From Eudorina sp. 2006-703-Eu-15 (taxonomy: Eukaryota; Chlorophyta; Chlorophyceae; Chlamydomonadales; Volvocaceae), in assembly GCA_003117195.1 (NCBI GenBank), contig BDSI01000003.1, forward strand, positions 2,323,551 through 2,387,550: a stretch of 64,000 bases of DNA, given 5' to 3'. Under the pieces are notes generated by a model that did not search any database, had not been told where the DNA came from, and saw only the letters and a program-made list of their open reading frames with translations. This document shows positions 21,701 to 33,000 of this stretch, piece after piece. Numbering within the stretch: the first letter of the stretch is position 1; each line of letters opens with the position of its first letter. Both the position numbers and the translations under genes were made by a program.

Positions 21701-24700
21701 GAGGATGAGGCTGAAGAGCGTCGTGCGCCCCCGGAATATGCGCAACAGGGGCCCGCCCTGCAGGGGGCCTTCCCCTCTCTAGAGCACTTCACCCACACGC
21801 CCTCACCCTTCTCACTTCCACGGGTGCCACCCTCGCTCCCACCGCCCTCCCCACCCGCAGTATGCTGGACTCCAACTCCGCCAGGCGAGGTGTCACGTGT
21901 CGGCTGTTGCCCAGAGACCACAGCACCTGCCCCGCCTGCCAGCCCGTCAGCCCGCCGCCGCTGGCAGGGGGCTCTGACGCCTGGGACGGCGGCGCCGCCG
22001 CCGGCGCCGCCGGCGCCGCCGCCTGGGCGGTTGCTGCCGCGAGGCATCGCACCAGGATGGTCACCGCGGCCTCCGTCTCCGCCTGGAAGTACGGCGGACC
22101 GCCCTGCACCCAACCACCCAACCACCCATGTACGACGGAGGGGCGGGTCGCAAGATTGCGCAACCAGAGCGCGGCGGCGGGCATGAACCATGAAGCGATA
22201 ATCGGCAGTTCGGCACACAGGCACGGCGGCTTAGGGGCAGGTGGTCAGGCGCTCGGGTGCCCGGACCGGCCTCCTCCCGTCACATAGTCTAAACTTCGCA
22301 CACAGGGAGGTGCTGCGGTGCTGCGGTGCTGCGGCACGGACAGGAAAAGAGCAGCAGCGATGAGCTCACCCCACCGAGGCTCACCAGGCTCGACATGCCC
22401 CACAGCGCCGAAACCAGGCAATCGATCTTTGCCGCTCGCCGCGCGGCCGCCTCGGACGCGGCGGCGGCGGCGCTCGCCGCGGCGTCTTTCGACTCCGCCG
22501 ACTGTACGGCCGGCAGTCGATCCGCCTGCAGTGCCGCCGCCGGGCCTGCCCCCGCCGCCGCCGCCGCCGAAGCCGTCGCCGCGGGGGACCCGGACACGGC
22601 AGCGAGCTTCGCGTAGCCATTCAGCTTCGGTCCTTGCGGCTGCTGGGGCAGCTGTGGGAGCGACCCGCGCGCCATGTCCAGGAACTGACGACGCCGGGAG
22701 ATGGCGGCGTACTTTGCCACCAAGCTGTCGTACATCGGATCCTCCGGCGCCGGCGCCGACGCCAGGAGCTCCTCCCCATCACCCCCCGGTCCCGCCGCCG
22801 CCTCCGCCGCCGCCGCCTCCGTCGCAGATGACACCTCCGTACCCGCCTCCGTACCCGATGACGCCGTCGTACTTGGACTCGTCGGGGCAGACCCTGCCTG
22901 TGCGGCCGAGGCCGCGGCCGTCGCGCCGCCGGCGTCGCCTGCGGTGCGCGAGGATGGGGGCCCGGCGGCCCGGGCCCGGCTGACCCGTGGGTCGCCGATC
23001 ATTTGGTCGGCCGCCGCGTCCAGCCAGTACCGCCGCGCCGCGTCAAAGTACGCCGCCGTCAGCTGCGGCGATGCGTGCTCGGGCAGCAGCCGCGGCGGTG
23101 TCACGCGGAGCGCCTCCGCCAGGCCCAAGGCCTGCAGATGGGTGGATGGAGCGGGGGCCAGGGAAGGGCGGGCGGGGGGGGGGTATAGGAAATTGGTAGA
23201 CGGGAGGGCGGGCGGGAGGGGGGGATAGGAAATTGGTAGACGGGAGGGCGGGCGGGAAGGAGGGTGACGCGGGCATCATGGCGAGGTCGTCGCCTTCGGA
23301 TACCCCGTCGACGCCCTCCCCTGCAAGAGGACCCTTCCTTCCTTCCGGCCCTCCAGCGGGCACATCCGGCTCCGGACGGTGCCCCCTCCCGTCAACCAAG
23401 ACAGCCAAACCGCGAAAGAGACGGGACGGAGCCCGCTCTTCACCCTATAGATCCAGGTCAGGTCGGGTCAGGTCGAGGTCAGGTCGGGTCGGGTCAGGTC
23501 GGGTCAGGTCAGAACCCCCTTCCCCGATGGACTCCCCCCCCGTCACCTGCCGCCCCGCCGCCAGCTCCAGACACCGCCAGCCGCCGATGTCCGCCCGGCG
23601 GGCCGACACCGCCAGGGCCCTCAGGAAGTGGGCGGCCTCCGCGGGGCTGGGGGCGGCCACCTGCGAGCCAGCCCGGAAGGGAAGGTGAGGGCGCAGGCCG
23701 CAGGAGGACATATCTCCAGGGGAGGGGGAGGAGGAGGAGGAGGACATACCTCCAGGGAAGAGAGAGGGGGCGTCGGCGACCGCGTGTGTGTAGCATGTAA
23801 GAAGGTAAGATGTAAGCAAACTCTCCGAATGCACCGAGAGCAGATCCCACATTTCGCGGCCTACGGGAATGTGCCCCTCCAGACTCCGATCGCGAGTGCA
23901 CGCCTTCCAAGGGGAATCGAACCCTCACCCTCACCCTCACCCCCCTTCCCTCCTCCACATCCCCACTCGCCCCCACCCACGCAGGACCCACCGGCCGGCC
24001 CGACCGCATGTCGGAGAGGCGGTACCCGTTGGCCGCCCACTCGCTGTACGACAATTCCAAAAAGTCCAGAACTTGCTGCGGAGTCGTCAGCCGCCGCAGC
24101 GCCGCCACAATGGCGGGGCGCCCGGATATGGGCTCCAGGGGGGCCACGAGAGGCGCCGCCGCCGCCGCCGCCGCCGCCGGAACTTCCACCGAGGCGCCTG
24201 CGGCGGCGGTGGCGGTGGTGACGGCGGCTGTAGCATCGCCTCCTGTCGAGCCTCGTCGAGGGGATGCTGCTGCGGAGGTGGCATCGCCGCCAGCGGCGGC
24301 AGCTGCGGAGGCCGCTTTCCGCCGGACGGTCCGCTCCAGGAAGACCTCCCCCGCGGCGTTCGTCCGTACGGCGAAGCCGGCCGCCGCCAGGCTGCCGTAC
24401 CAGTCCTTGCCTCCTGCCGGCGCGCCTACGGCGGGTGCCCTGCCGGCACGTGCCCCTCTGCCCGTACTGCTACTGCCAGCCGCCGACGGATCACCGTCGT
24501 ACCCTGACGAGAGATCCGAATCTAGCATCAGATCCAACCCGTCGTCGAAATCATCCTCGAAGCCCAGATCCGAATCCAGATCTTCCCGGCGGTCGCCGCC
24601 GCGACCTGTGTAGCCATCCTCTTCCTCCTCGTCATCACCTTCGTCGTCGGCGCCGCCGTCTGGGTGCCGTACTCGTACGGCCATCCCGCGGAGCTTCAAC

Positions 24701-25751
24701 GCCTGCGCGCCGGTGGTTGCATGTAGTAGGCCATGTAATATTCACACGGCACACCGTTATGGAACCCCGGGGGGGGGTGTAAAAAACCAAAAGAATAACA
24801 GCCCGGCAGCCCAGGGACACCTGGGGGGAGCACAGGACGTGTGACCTGACAACGCAAACAGCGCCTTCAGGGCTCCTTTTGCTGGTCGGGAAAGCTCGCA
24901 GCGCAACCAATCCACGTGATCCCACAGGGGCCTTCAAGAGGCACGATGTCGACTAGGTGCCCGGGAGCTTGCGATGGCCGGAGAGCACTCCTGCGTACCG
25001 TACCGTACCGTACACCTTCCCGTACACCGTTGGATGCACATGCACCGTGCCATCACGCACCTGCACCACTTCCGGGTTGCGCCGGGCGTACGACGCGTCC
25101 AGTTCCACGAGGGGACGAGCTCGTCCCGCCGCGGGCGCCACAGCCGGTCGAGCCGCGGGGCCGCCCGCCCCCGCCCCCGACCCCGACCCCGACCCCGGCC
25201 CGAGAGCGCTACGTGACGTGGCTTGCTGTGGGGCCGAGGCGGAGGCAACGGAATCGTCCCCCTCGTCTTCGTCCGTACTGATGCTGATGCTGGCGAGCCC
25301 CGACTCCAGGGGGGATCCCAGGGTCTCGGAGGCGGCGGCGCCAGCGCCGGCGGCGGCGGCGCCGCCGCCGCCCCGGCGGCGCCCGCCAGCGCCGGCGGCA
25401 AAGCCCGACCCGGGGGTCAGGGCCGCAGAGCCGCCGAGGCGTTGTTGTTGCTGCTGCTGGCGAGCCTTCGCGTGCGCTGCAGTCCACAAACAACGCAGTT
25501 CCGGAGAATCAGGTTTTAATTGTTGCTGAGCGCGTAAACAGTGCACCGGCCCATACGCTGCGCTGCAACGTTCACCTATGCCTACGGTACGGCTGGCGCG
25601 TGGCCTGATGGGTTGACGAGGCACCGAGCACCGCCTTCAACCGCCAACGGTCACTCGCCTGCCACGTCATCCAGCCCCCAGTCCTGCTCGTCCTCATCCT
25701 GGAGCAGCCCCGCGCCGCCGCTGTTCAGCTCGCGAAGCAGGTCGTCCTCGT
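18761..25751 (-). CDS. Octotricopeptide-repeat (OPR) protein with C-terminal RAP domain (5' end not found)
   Basis: Likely a sequence-specific RNA-binding factor for chloroplast or mitochondrial transcripts (family knowledge). The exons I support are 25659-25751, 25061-25476, 23992-24702, 23547-23660, 22385-23131, 21855-22103, 21352-21568, 20893-21019, 20078-20571, 19475-19638, 18958-19005 and 18761-18832. Every junction keeps frame, giving about 1,150 codons. OPR-type segments include LQPRDVTRVLWGFASLGHRP, LTGWQAGQVLWSLGN and FTPQQLAGAVWALAVME. The RAP domain spans the last three exons: YSIDITLPQLRIALEADGP, KRRHLQRLGWRVVSVTYK and EWDRLTSESSRREFLQ. The N-terminal part is low-complexity and acidic. 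The first intron seen (25658 down to 25477) needs a GC donor. The first exon and start codon lie upstream of 25751 and were not identified. The stop sits in a telomere-like tract. Confidence 0.9.
18887..18925 (+). repeat. (GTGGG)n simple repeat in the last OPR intron
   Basis: About seven GTGGG units lie in the intron between the last two OPR exons. Further G-rich purine tracts follow at 19010-19060 in the preceding intron. Confidence 0.85.
19291..19336 (+). repeat. 46-bp dispersed repeat, copy 1
   Basis: The 46 bases starting GGGTCGCGTATTGACTCC and ending CCCCAATCCAT are identical to 35036-35081. This copy lies antisense in an OPR intron and is flanked on both sides by CCCCCCGGCCCCCCGGG tracts. 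Confidence 0.9.
23181..23241 (-). repeat. Intron 3'-end motif, two tandem copies (OPR intron)
   Basis: On the gene strand GTCTACCAATTTCCTATA (23184-23201) and GTCTACCAATTTCCTAT (23225-23241) lie about 50-70 and 90-110 nt upstream of the acceptor at 23132. The same motif occurs in three introns of the neighbouring kinase gene. Confidence 0.75.
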
Positions 25752-25919
25752 CTGCCGTTGTGTTGGAGACGACGGGGAACACACAAGGAAAGAACTTAGG
25801 GGAGAGGAAGGTAGAGGGAGAGAGGCAGAGATCTCCCATTCGGCAAAGAGGGCCCAATGCCGCCTGTAGCGGCACATCGCTTAGCAACACTTGAGATGAT
25901 GTTGGGATGAGGGAGCCAA

Positions 25920-26113
25920 GGTGGTTGGGACATGGTTGGTTGGGGCATGGGTGGTTGGGACATGGTTGGTTGGGGCATGGGTGGTTGGGACATGGTTGGT
26001 TGGGGCATGGGTGGTTGGGACATGGTTGGTTGGGGCATGGGTGGTTGGGACATGGTTGGTTGGGGCATGGGTGGTTGGGACATGGTTGGTTGGGGCATGG
26101 GTGGTTGGGACAT
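25920..26113 (+). repeat. 30-bp minisatellite, about 6.5 units
   Basis: The unit alternates GTGGTTGGGACATG and GTTGGTTGGGGCATGG. Because 30 is a multiple of 3, every frame stays open in both directions (for example a repeated MPQPTMSQPP on the minus strand). The repeat could be coding in the unidentified 5' part of the OPR gene or simply promoter-region DNA; neither can be shown. Confidence 0.9.
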
Positions 26114-26959
26114 GGGAGCAGAGGTACTCGGGGCCGTCAGCATCAGCCTGGCCAGGGTCCACGCTCCTGACAGCGGCAACGCGACCTTTATGGAACACCG
26201 AGTATGCATATGTGCGAATGGCCAATGGGATCATGAGTGCACGGGGCCCCAACCATAGAGGGTGGGGGAGTCAAGCTTGGCCAACCCCAGCAGGCGTGGT
26301 GTGCACGCGGCGCGGACCGGAGGCTGAGGCCCGTGGGAACGCATCACCTGTTGGCTCGGGTTGTGGAGGCTTCCGCCGTGCGGCACCGCCGGGGATTGGC
26401 GCTCCCGGGCTGGCCTTGCGGTGCTGTCTGGCGGGCACGTAGCGCTTCGCGTGGCATGTGCAGTAGCTGCCTCGGGTCCATGAATCAACGAGCGGTTGGC
26501 GGCTGTACCCCACGGACGGTCCCTGCCGCATGATTAAATCCAGACTCCGAAATTGAACCTAGTAGTGTGATGTCACTGACGTACCGTGCACCAAGCATCC
26601 ATTGTAATCTAAACGCACGCCCTAAATTGCATGTTTGCTGGCTGGCTGGCTGTAAAATTACACTCGCGTCCTGCAGTTGAAATACCAGACCAGTGACATT
26701 TATATATGAAGTGCTCTCTTCTCAAAGTCCAGAGTCCTCGGTTCTGGTTGGGGTCGAAATTCGGGCCTTTCTCAGCTGCCACGCAGCCATGTGCCATCTA
26801 CAACAGTCAACTAAATCAAGGCGTCTCAGAGAACAACAAGTCAACTTCGTACCTTAGGTAAATCAATTGCGATACACCCGTACTGCACAGGCGACGTTTT
26901 CACTCACTTGTGCGGTCTGCCTGCGCAATCATCATTCACACATAGTAAAACGGCTTCCA

Positions 26960-26967
26960 TTATAAAG
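26960..26967 (+). promoter_or_regulatory. Candidate TATA box of the kinase gene
   Basis: TATAAAGT lies in a locally AT-rich stretch about 110 bp before the start codon at 27074, a reasonable distance for a TATA box plus a short 5' leader. No transcript evidence is available. Confidence 0.4.
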
Positions 26968-27073
26968 TAATGTTGCCCAACTTACTGAAAGATGTCCAGT
27001 TTATAAACTTCATGGCCGGGTTTTGTTTGCTTCCTGCTACTGACGTTCCAGCCGGCACGAAAAGCTATACTAC

Positions 27074-30000
27074 ATGCAATCACAATGCATTTTGTTCTCG
27101 ATTACCCTGGTCATCGTCATATCGTCGATTCTGCCGACTTCGACAGGTAGAACGACTCCAGCTGCTAGCACGCTCGATTTGTTGCAAGCCTTCACAGACC
27201 CATCAGTGGACGTCATAGTATTATTGGACACCATTGTGCTTGATGGATTCGTTTGGAACAAGTCTGCGGGAACAACTCTGAACATTTCACGCTCGGTCAC
27301 CCTAACGGCTTCAGCTGACCACTTGGATGCGCAAACCTACGTCCTCCTTGATTTCAATGACTTGGACTCTCTCCTTACAATTACTCCTGGCTGCACTCTG
27401 CGGTTCACCGGTTTGGAGGTACGTGAGCGGTCGCGAACTCGGAATGCGGACGTTCGTGTGCCCAGCCTTGCATTTGCCCCGTAAATGTCTGGCAACTCGT
27501 CGTACCTTGACGCCATACTGCAGCCGAATTTTTCAGGTGATGAGAGTTGAGAGACCTCAGTGTGCGCTGTCCAGTGCCTGGCTGCGTGCCCTCGGACGTG
27601 ACGTCAGTCCCTCCGTATTCCGATACTCTAGTGTGCACATCCGCACCGCGAGTACGGAGCCGTTGCAGCCGTGTGCTGACACTCAGCGGCGCTGTACCTG
27701 GCTTTAACTGACGCGAATAACAGCTCCGATAGGCCGTTGCGCCATGACCCAGTTACCGACATACCTAATTGCCGGCATTTGTGATGCCCCGAGATCCGAT
27801 CCAGATCCGGAACCACCTGGACTCCCGCGGCGTCAACTTCAGACCCCTCCGCCAGTCTTGCGGAGCCACCCTGGAGTTCTACGACTGCCTGTTGCGGCGC
27901 CGCGTGGGCTACCCGGCCCGTGCGGAGATGGTCAACCTGCAGGCCACCCGCCGCGCCCCCGGCGTTCCGGGCGGCCCCTACCAGAGCTGCGCGGTACGGC
28001 AGAACTTGTCGTACAGGAGCACCGACCGCCTGACGGCCGTGGTGGTCCCCGAGGCGGTGCGGCTCGAGCAGTTCGCGGCTGCCGTACCCGAGGACAGGTG
28101 CGTGCGTGCGTTCACCCTGGAGGCAACCAAGAGGGGTAGCGGGCAGCAGGTCCAGGGAGGAGACCGGGCAGCAGGTCCAGGGAGGAGACCGGGCAGCAGG
28201 TCCAGGGAGGAGACCGGGCAGCAGGTCCAGGGAGGAGACCGGGCAGCAGGTCCAGGGAGGAGACCGGGCACGTGCCTGGTTCCGAGTCACAGCACAGCTT
28301 GGGTGGTTGGCTCGCTGGATCCTCCTGGTGATGACGTGAGTGGGCTGCAGCGCGGACGGGGGGCGCTGGATCTGGCTCAGCCAGCTCGGTACTCGGGCAG
28401 CCCTGGGAGCCGGAGGGGGGGGGGCAAGGCGGCCCACCGCATAGGCACGGACGGCTCTGTGGCCGTAACCGCGTGCCCAACGCTGCTGACCTCAAGTCCC
28501 CGCGCGTGTTCCTGTTGCTCACCAAACCCAATCTACACCAATCCACACCACACGACACCACCTCAGGACTGGGCAAGAATAAACCCAGCGATGTGCCCCT
28601 GCTGCTGCTGCTGCGGATGCGGATGCGGCTGCTGCTGCGGATGCGGATGCGGCTGCGGCTGCTGCTGTGACGAGCCCTGCCGGTGTTGCCCGGGCCTCGT
28701 CGCAGCGCAGCCGCAGGTCGGCACCCCCCGAGCAGCGCACAATGTGTCTACCAGTTTCCTACAACCCCCACCCACCCGCACGCCCCCACCACCCCTCTCG
28801 CCACCCGGTCGCAACCCGCAACGCAGCTCCCTGGCCTTCCAGGGCCGTCAGTACGGGGGCTACGCCCAGATATTCGTACGCTCGTACTACGTGTCAGACC
28901 ACGTCGTACCTCAGTCCTGCCTGGAGCACACCTCGGGTGTGGACTGCTACTTCAAGATGTTGTACCAGCTGTCGCTACTGCCGTACCAGTCGCCGTCTCT
29001 GGTCCTGACGATGACACCGGCGATGCCGCAGTCGCCGTCACATCCTCCGTCGAGTCTGTCCAGGGATGGCCAGGTACGGCAAGACAGTGACGTGCATGTA
29101 CTCTTTTTCAGGCATGGGAATCAGCGAGGTGGAGGTGCATGCAGGTGCCGATAAGGGACTGGCGCACGCATTCATGCATGGTGGGGCGTTGCCTGTAGAG
29201 ACGTGACCTGACTGGCACTGCCAAGCCGGGCCCCGCCCGACAGACAGACAGACGGACAGACAGACATGGCAGCAGGTGAGAGACAACCGGAACCCGAAAT
29301 GTGCTCCCTCGGGGAGCTGAAGCAGCGTCGGGCTGCAGCCAGCGGGATGTGTCCGGTGGGATCCAGGGGAGGTTGGGACTCTTCCGTCGTACCGCCGCCC
29401 CCGTGACGGCCGTACGTCGTACGCCTGGTCGCCTGTGTGTGTCGCTCCGGGCGGGTGCCCACCACCACCCGCAGATCGCCGTAGCCTGCGGAGCTGTAGC
29501 AACTGTCGCGTTGGCGGTGGCTGTAGCCGGAGCGGCGCTGTACCTGGCGGCCGCCCGCCGCCGCCGCGCCCATGTGCCAGGAGGGCCCTGTATGCCCCCG
29601 GAGGCCGTCAAGGACGTCAGCGCCACCGCCGCCGCCACGACTTCCGCCGCCCGGGTGAGGGTCGGCGACGGCGGCGGCATGTCCGGCGGCAGTACGACGG
29701 CCGTACGCGTCGCGGTGGACTCGCTGGCTGGCGACCCAGTGTACGGCAGTAGCACCACGGCCGGGTTGGTCCGTGGGCTGCAACACGGTCCCTGCCGACG
29801 GCCCAGCGGCGACGGCGGCGATGTCGACGGCGTCCAGGCCACAAGCGACAGCTACAGCCGGGACTTTCAGTTGCTGGTGGCCCCGCGGGAGAGCGTTGCC
29901 ACGGATACAGCGGCGGTCGCGGTGACTATCACGCCGGGAGTTGCCGGCGTTGGCCGCGCCGTGACGCGTGACGACAGACGTAGCAGCAGCGGAAGCGGCG

Positions 30001-33000
30001 GCGGCGGCTGTGTGTTTCCCGGACTGGAGCAGGGACAGCGGCTGCCGGAGTGGTCACCATCGGTGGCTGAGCAGGCAAGTACGGGATGGTACGGGTACGG
30101 GTACGGAAAGCTGGACAGGAGTCCCGAAGGCCGATCAGCCACCGATCAGCCACGTTCTCGACGTCGCTGAAAGGTTGGAGGTGTGGGAGCCCTACTTGGG
30201 GGGGAGAGGGGGCTGGGTGGGAGCGTGTAGGGAATCTGGCCTGCGCGGAGTCATATGAGTCAAAGCCCTGGGCCACAGGGGCCGAGGGGCAGGGGCCGAG
30301 GGGTAGGGGGGTGTCCTGAGGTTCAGCATGCGTTACTTGACAGCATCGTGCGCCTTGTGGGCCTTGTGGTCTGGTTGGCGTTGTGGGCCTTGTGTGCCCT
30401 TTGGCGGCAGCGGGAAGACCCGGGGGGACGGAGGGGGTTGGAGGGGGCCGTCGCCCGTGCCTGGATTGAACGGGGCCGCCGGGGCCCCAGTTCCCCTTTC
30501 TGTGTGGTGTGCGCCACTTGCCTTCTGGATGTAATCTATTTTTTTAATATACGGATGGATCCGTTGCTTGCATGGGGGTACGGGCATCCTCGGGGTCTCA
30601 ACCCAACGGTGGCCCGACGGTGGCCCGACGCAGGACCTGACCAACAGCCGCCGTCGGAACGTCCTCTCCTCGGGCATCCGCGCCAACTCCGCCGCCAGCT
30701 CCGCCTCCCTCGGGTTCTCATTGCGCGCCATGGGCCTGCCGGTGGGAGGCAGCGGAGACCGACTCGTCGCTGGAGACCGACCCGGGGGTGCCGCCGCCGC
30801 CGCCGCGGTGGGCGCCGGTCGCCTCCGCGGCGGCGGCTGCGGCGGCGGCGCACCCGCCGTCGGGGGCGGCGCGGGCGATGGCGCCTTGAGCCACGGCGAT
30901 ATGTGCGATGTCTTGGACGGGGTGCCTGACGACGACGACGACGACGACGACGCGGGTATCCGTCTGATATCCGCCGGGGGACAGGGCCACGGCGGCAGCG
31001 GCAACGCCGTTGACAGCAGGAGGAGGAGGAGGCAGTTCGGTGGCCGCAGGGCGGTCGGAGGAGGCAGCGCCGCAGGCAGAGGGCAGCAGCACAGCTGGTT
31101 TGAAAGCGTTGCTGGAGACGGTGGCAGCGGCGGCGGAGGAGGAAGGGGAAGGGGAGGGGGAGGAGGAGGACAGCCTCACTTCGATTCAATGGAGCTGGAA
31201 CCCCCCAGCTTGACTAGCGAGGCGGTCAGCGGCAGTAGCGGCAGTCACCGGCGGTCCACGGGCGGGGGCTGTAGCACTGCACCCACAGCGGCGGCGGCGC
31301 TCTCCGGCTTCCAAGGCGCTCCTGCCGCTACGGTGCTGCCCGACTGGGTCGGCAGTAGCAGGCGCGTGACGGCACCGGAGCTGGGGGCCACGCCCGGGAG
31401 CACGCCCTCCCACTCGCAACGACCCACCCACCGAATCGACATCGCCAGACCCCAGCTGCGGCTGGAGGGGGTCCTCGGCTGCGGGTCGTACGGCACCGTG
31501 TACCGGGGTGGGTACCGGGGTGGGTACCGGGGGGGGTACCGGGGGGGGTTTGACGCGCCTGCCTTGCCTGCCTACGAACGCTCACATACACACCCACACC
31601 CACACGGGTGAACGCGCGCCAAAAGCGCGCCGAATCGACAGCGTTCTTCCGACACCGCAGCCTTTTATTTACTATGTGGGCCGGGCAACGGGTGAATTAT
31701 ACTTTATATACGCATACGGGCAAAGATTTGGGCGCTACTCGGCCCCTCGCATGTCACGCATTCCTGTTCTGCCTGCTAAGAAACGCACACACCCTGTTTG
31801 ATGACACCCTCAGGTACATGGCAGGGTCTGCCGGTGGCGGTGAAGACGTTGGTGTTCTCGGCAGCAGCGGAGGACGACGGGCGGCGTAGGGCCCTCCGCG
31901 AGGCCACCCTCAGCGCCGCCATCAGCCACCCCAACATAGTGGCCATCTACTCGGCGGAGGTGGAGGCGCTGCCCGGGGGGCCCTGGGGGGGCCGCGGAGG
32001 GGCGCCGGCCACCGCCACGGCGGCGCTGCGCACACGTGAGCATCGGGACCCGGGGGCGGGGGCGGAGGGGCTGAGGGCGGAGGGGCGAAGGGGCGGAGAG
32101 CGAAGGGGCGGAGGGGCGGAGGGGGCGGAGGGGGCGGAGGGGCGGAGGGGGCGGAGGGGCGGCGGAGGGGAGAGCGAGACTGCATAGGCATGTCCTTAGC
32201 CTAACAAAGGCGAAGTCGCAGGCTGCAGATGCTATGAGGGGCGAATGCAGATTGTGGGGATACCTTCGGAGGTGGATTCCAGTGGTGGGGGTGGGGGTGG
32301 GGTTACACTGGGAGGCCGTGGCTCAAGGTGGCGACGACGGCGCCATCGTCCCCGCTGTCTTTTCGCCAACTCGGTCGGCCGGGCTGAGATGGGGATGCTG
32401 TTGGCGGCCAAAGTCCTTTCCAAACAGCGCGGCGGTGCCGTCCCTGCCGTCCCTGCCGTCCCTGCCTCAGGTCCCCGGCTGCTGGACACGGAGGCGGAGT
32501 CGACGGAGGTGGCGGACGGCTGCGCCCCTCCGCGGCGAAACCTCAGCGCCAGCGGGGGCCGGGGGAGCAGCAACGGCAGCGCGGCAATCATGGTGGGCTG
32601 GATGGGTGGGTGGGTTGGAGGGTGAGGTGTGGCGGCTGGGACCTGTGTCCCTCCGAGGTTGCTGTGTTTGGGTTTAGGGTTTCACGGGAGGGATGCGACC
32701 TGCGCGCCTTTGCGCGCAGCCCTGGCAGCCCGTGACGTCGCCTCGTGAGAAGTCCCCCGTGAGACGTCCCCGGTTCGAAACCTCACGATTACGCGCTTCC
32801 TGCGACAGTCCGCGCTCGCCTCCGTGCCGTGCTGATGATCTGTTGAGCCTCACCCGGTACCACCTCGGGAGGCAAGTGCGCGCCTGAGCCCCGCCCTGCT
32901 GGTCGCGCTGCCCCCCCCTCCCCCCCCCCCTCCCCCCCCCCCCCCCCTCCCCCCCCCCCCCCCCTCCCCCCCTCCCCCCCCTCCCCCCCTCCCCCCCCCC

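Larger units (their letters stand above)
25752..27073. other. Divergent intergenic region between OPR and kinase genes
   Basis: This 1.3-kb stretch separates the most upstream supported OPR exon (minus) from the kinase start (plus). It must contain the missing OPR first exon or exons. It holds a 30-bp minisatellite (25920-26113) and an AT-richer part (26530-27000) with a candidate TATA box for the kinase. No other coding exon could be supported. Confidence 0.6.

Noticed and set aside
23905..23935. tRNA-like GGGTTCGATTCCC on the minus strand
   Set aside because: Only a T-loop-like hairpin is present within a GAGGGT simple repeat in an OPR intron; no cloverleaf.
32735..32790. tRNA-like GGTTCGAAACC box
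   Set aside because: The bases around it do not form a T stem, and no acceptor, D or anticodon arm can be drawn. It is inside a kinase intron.
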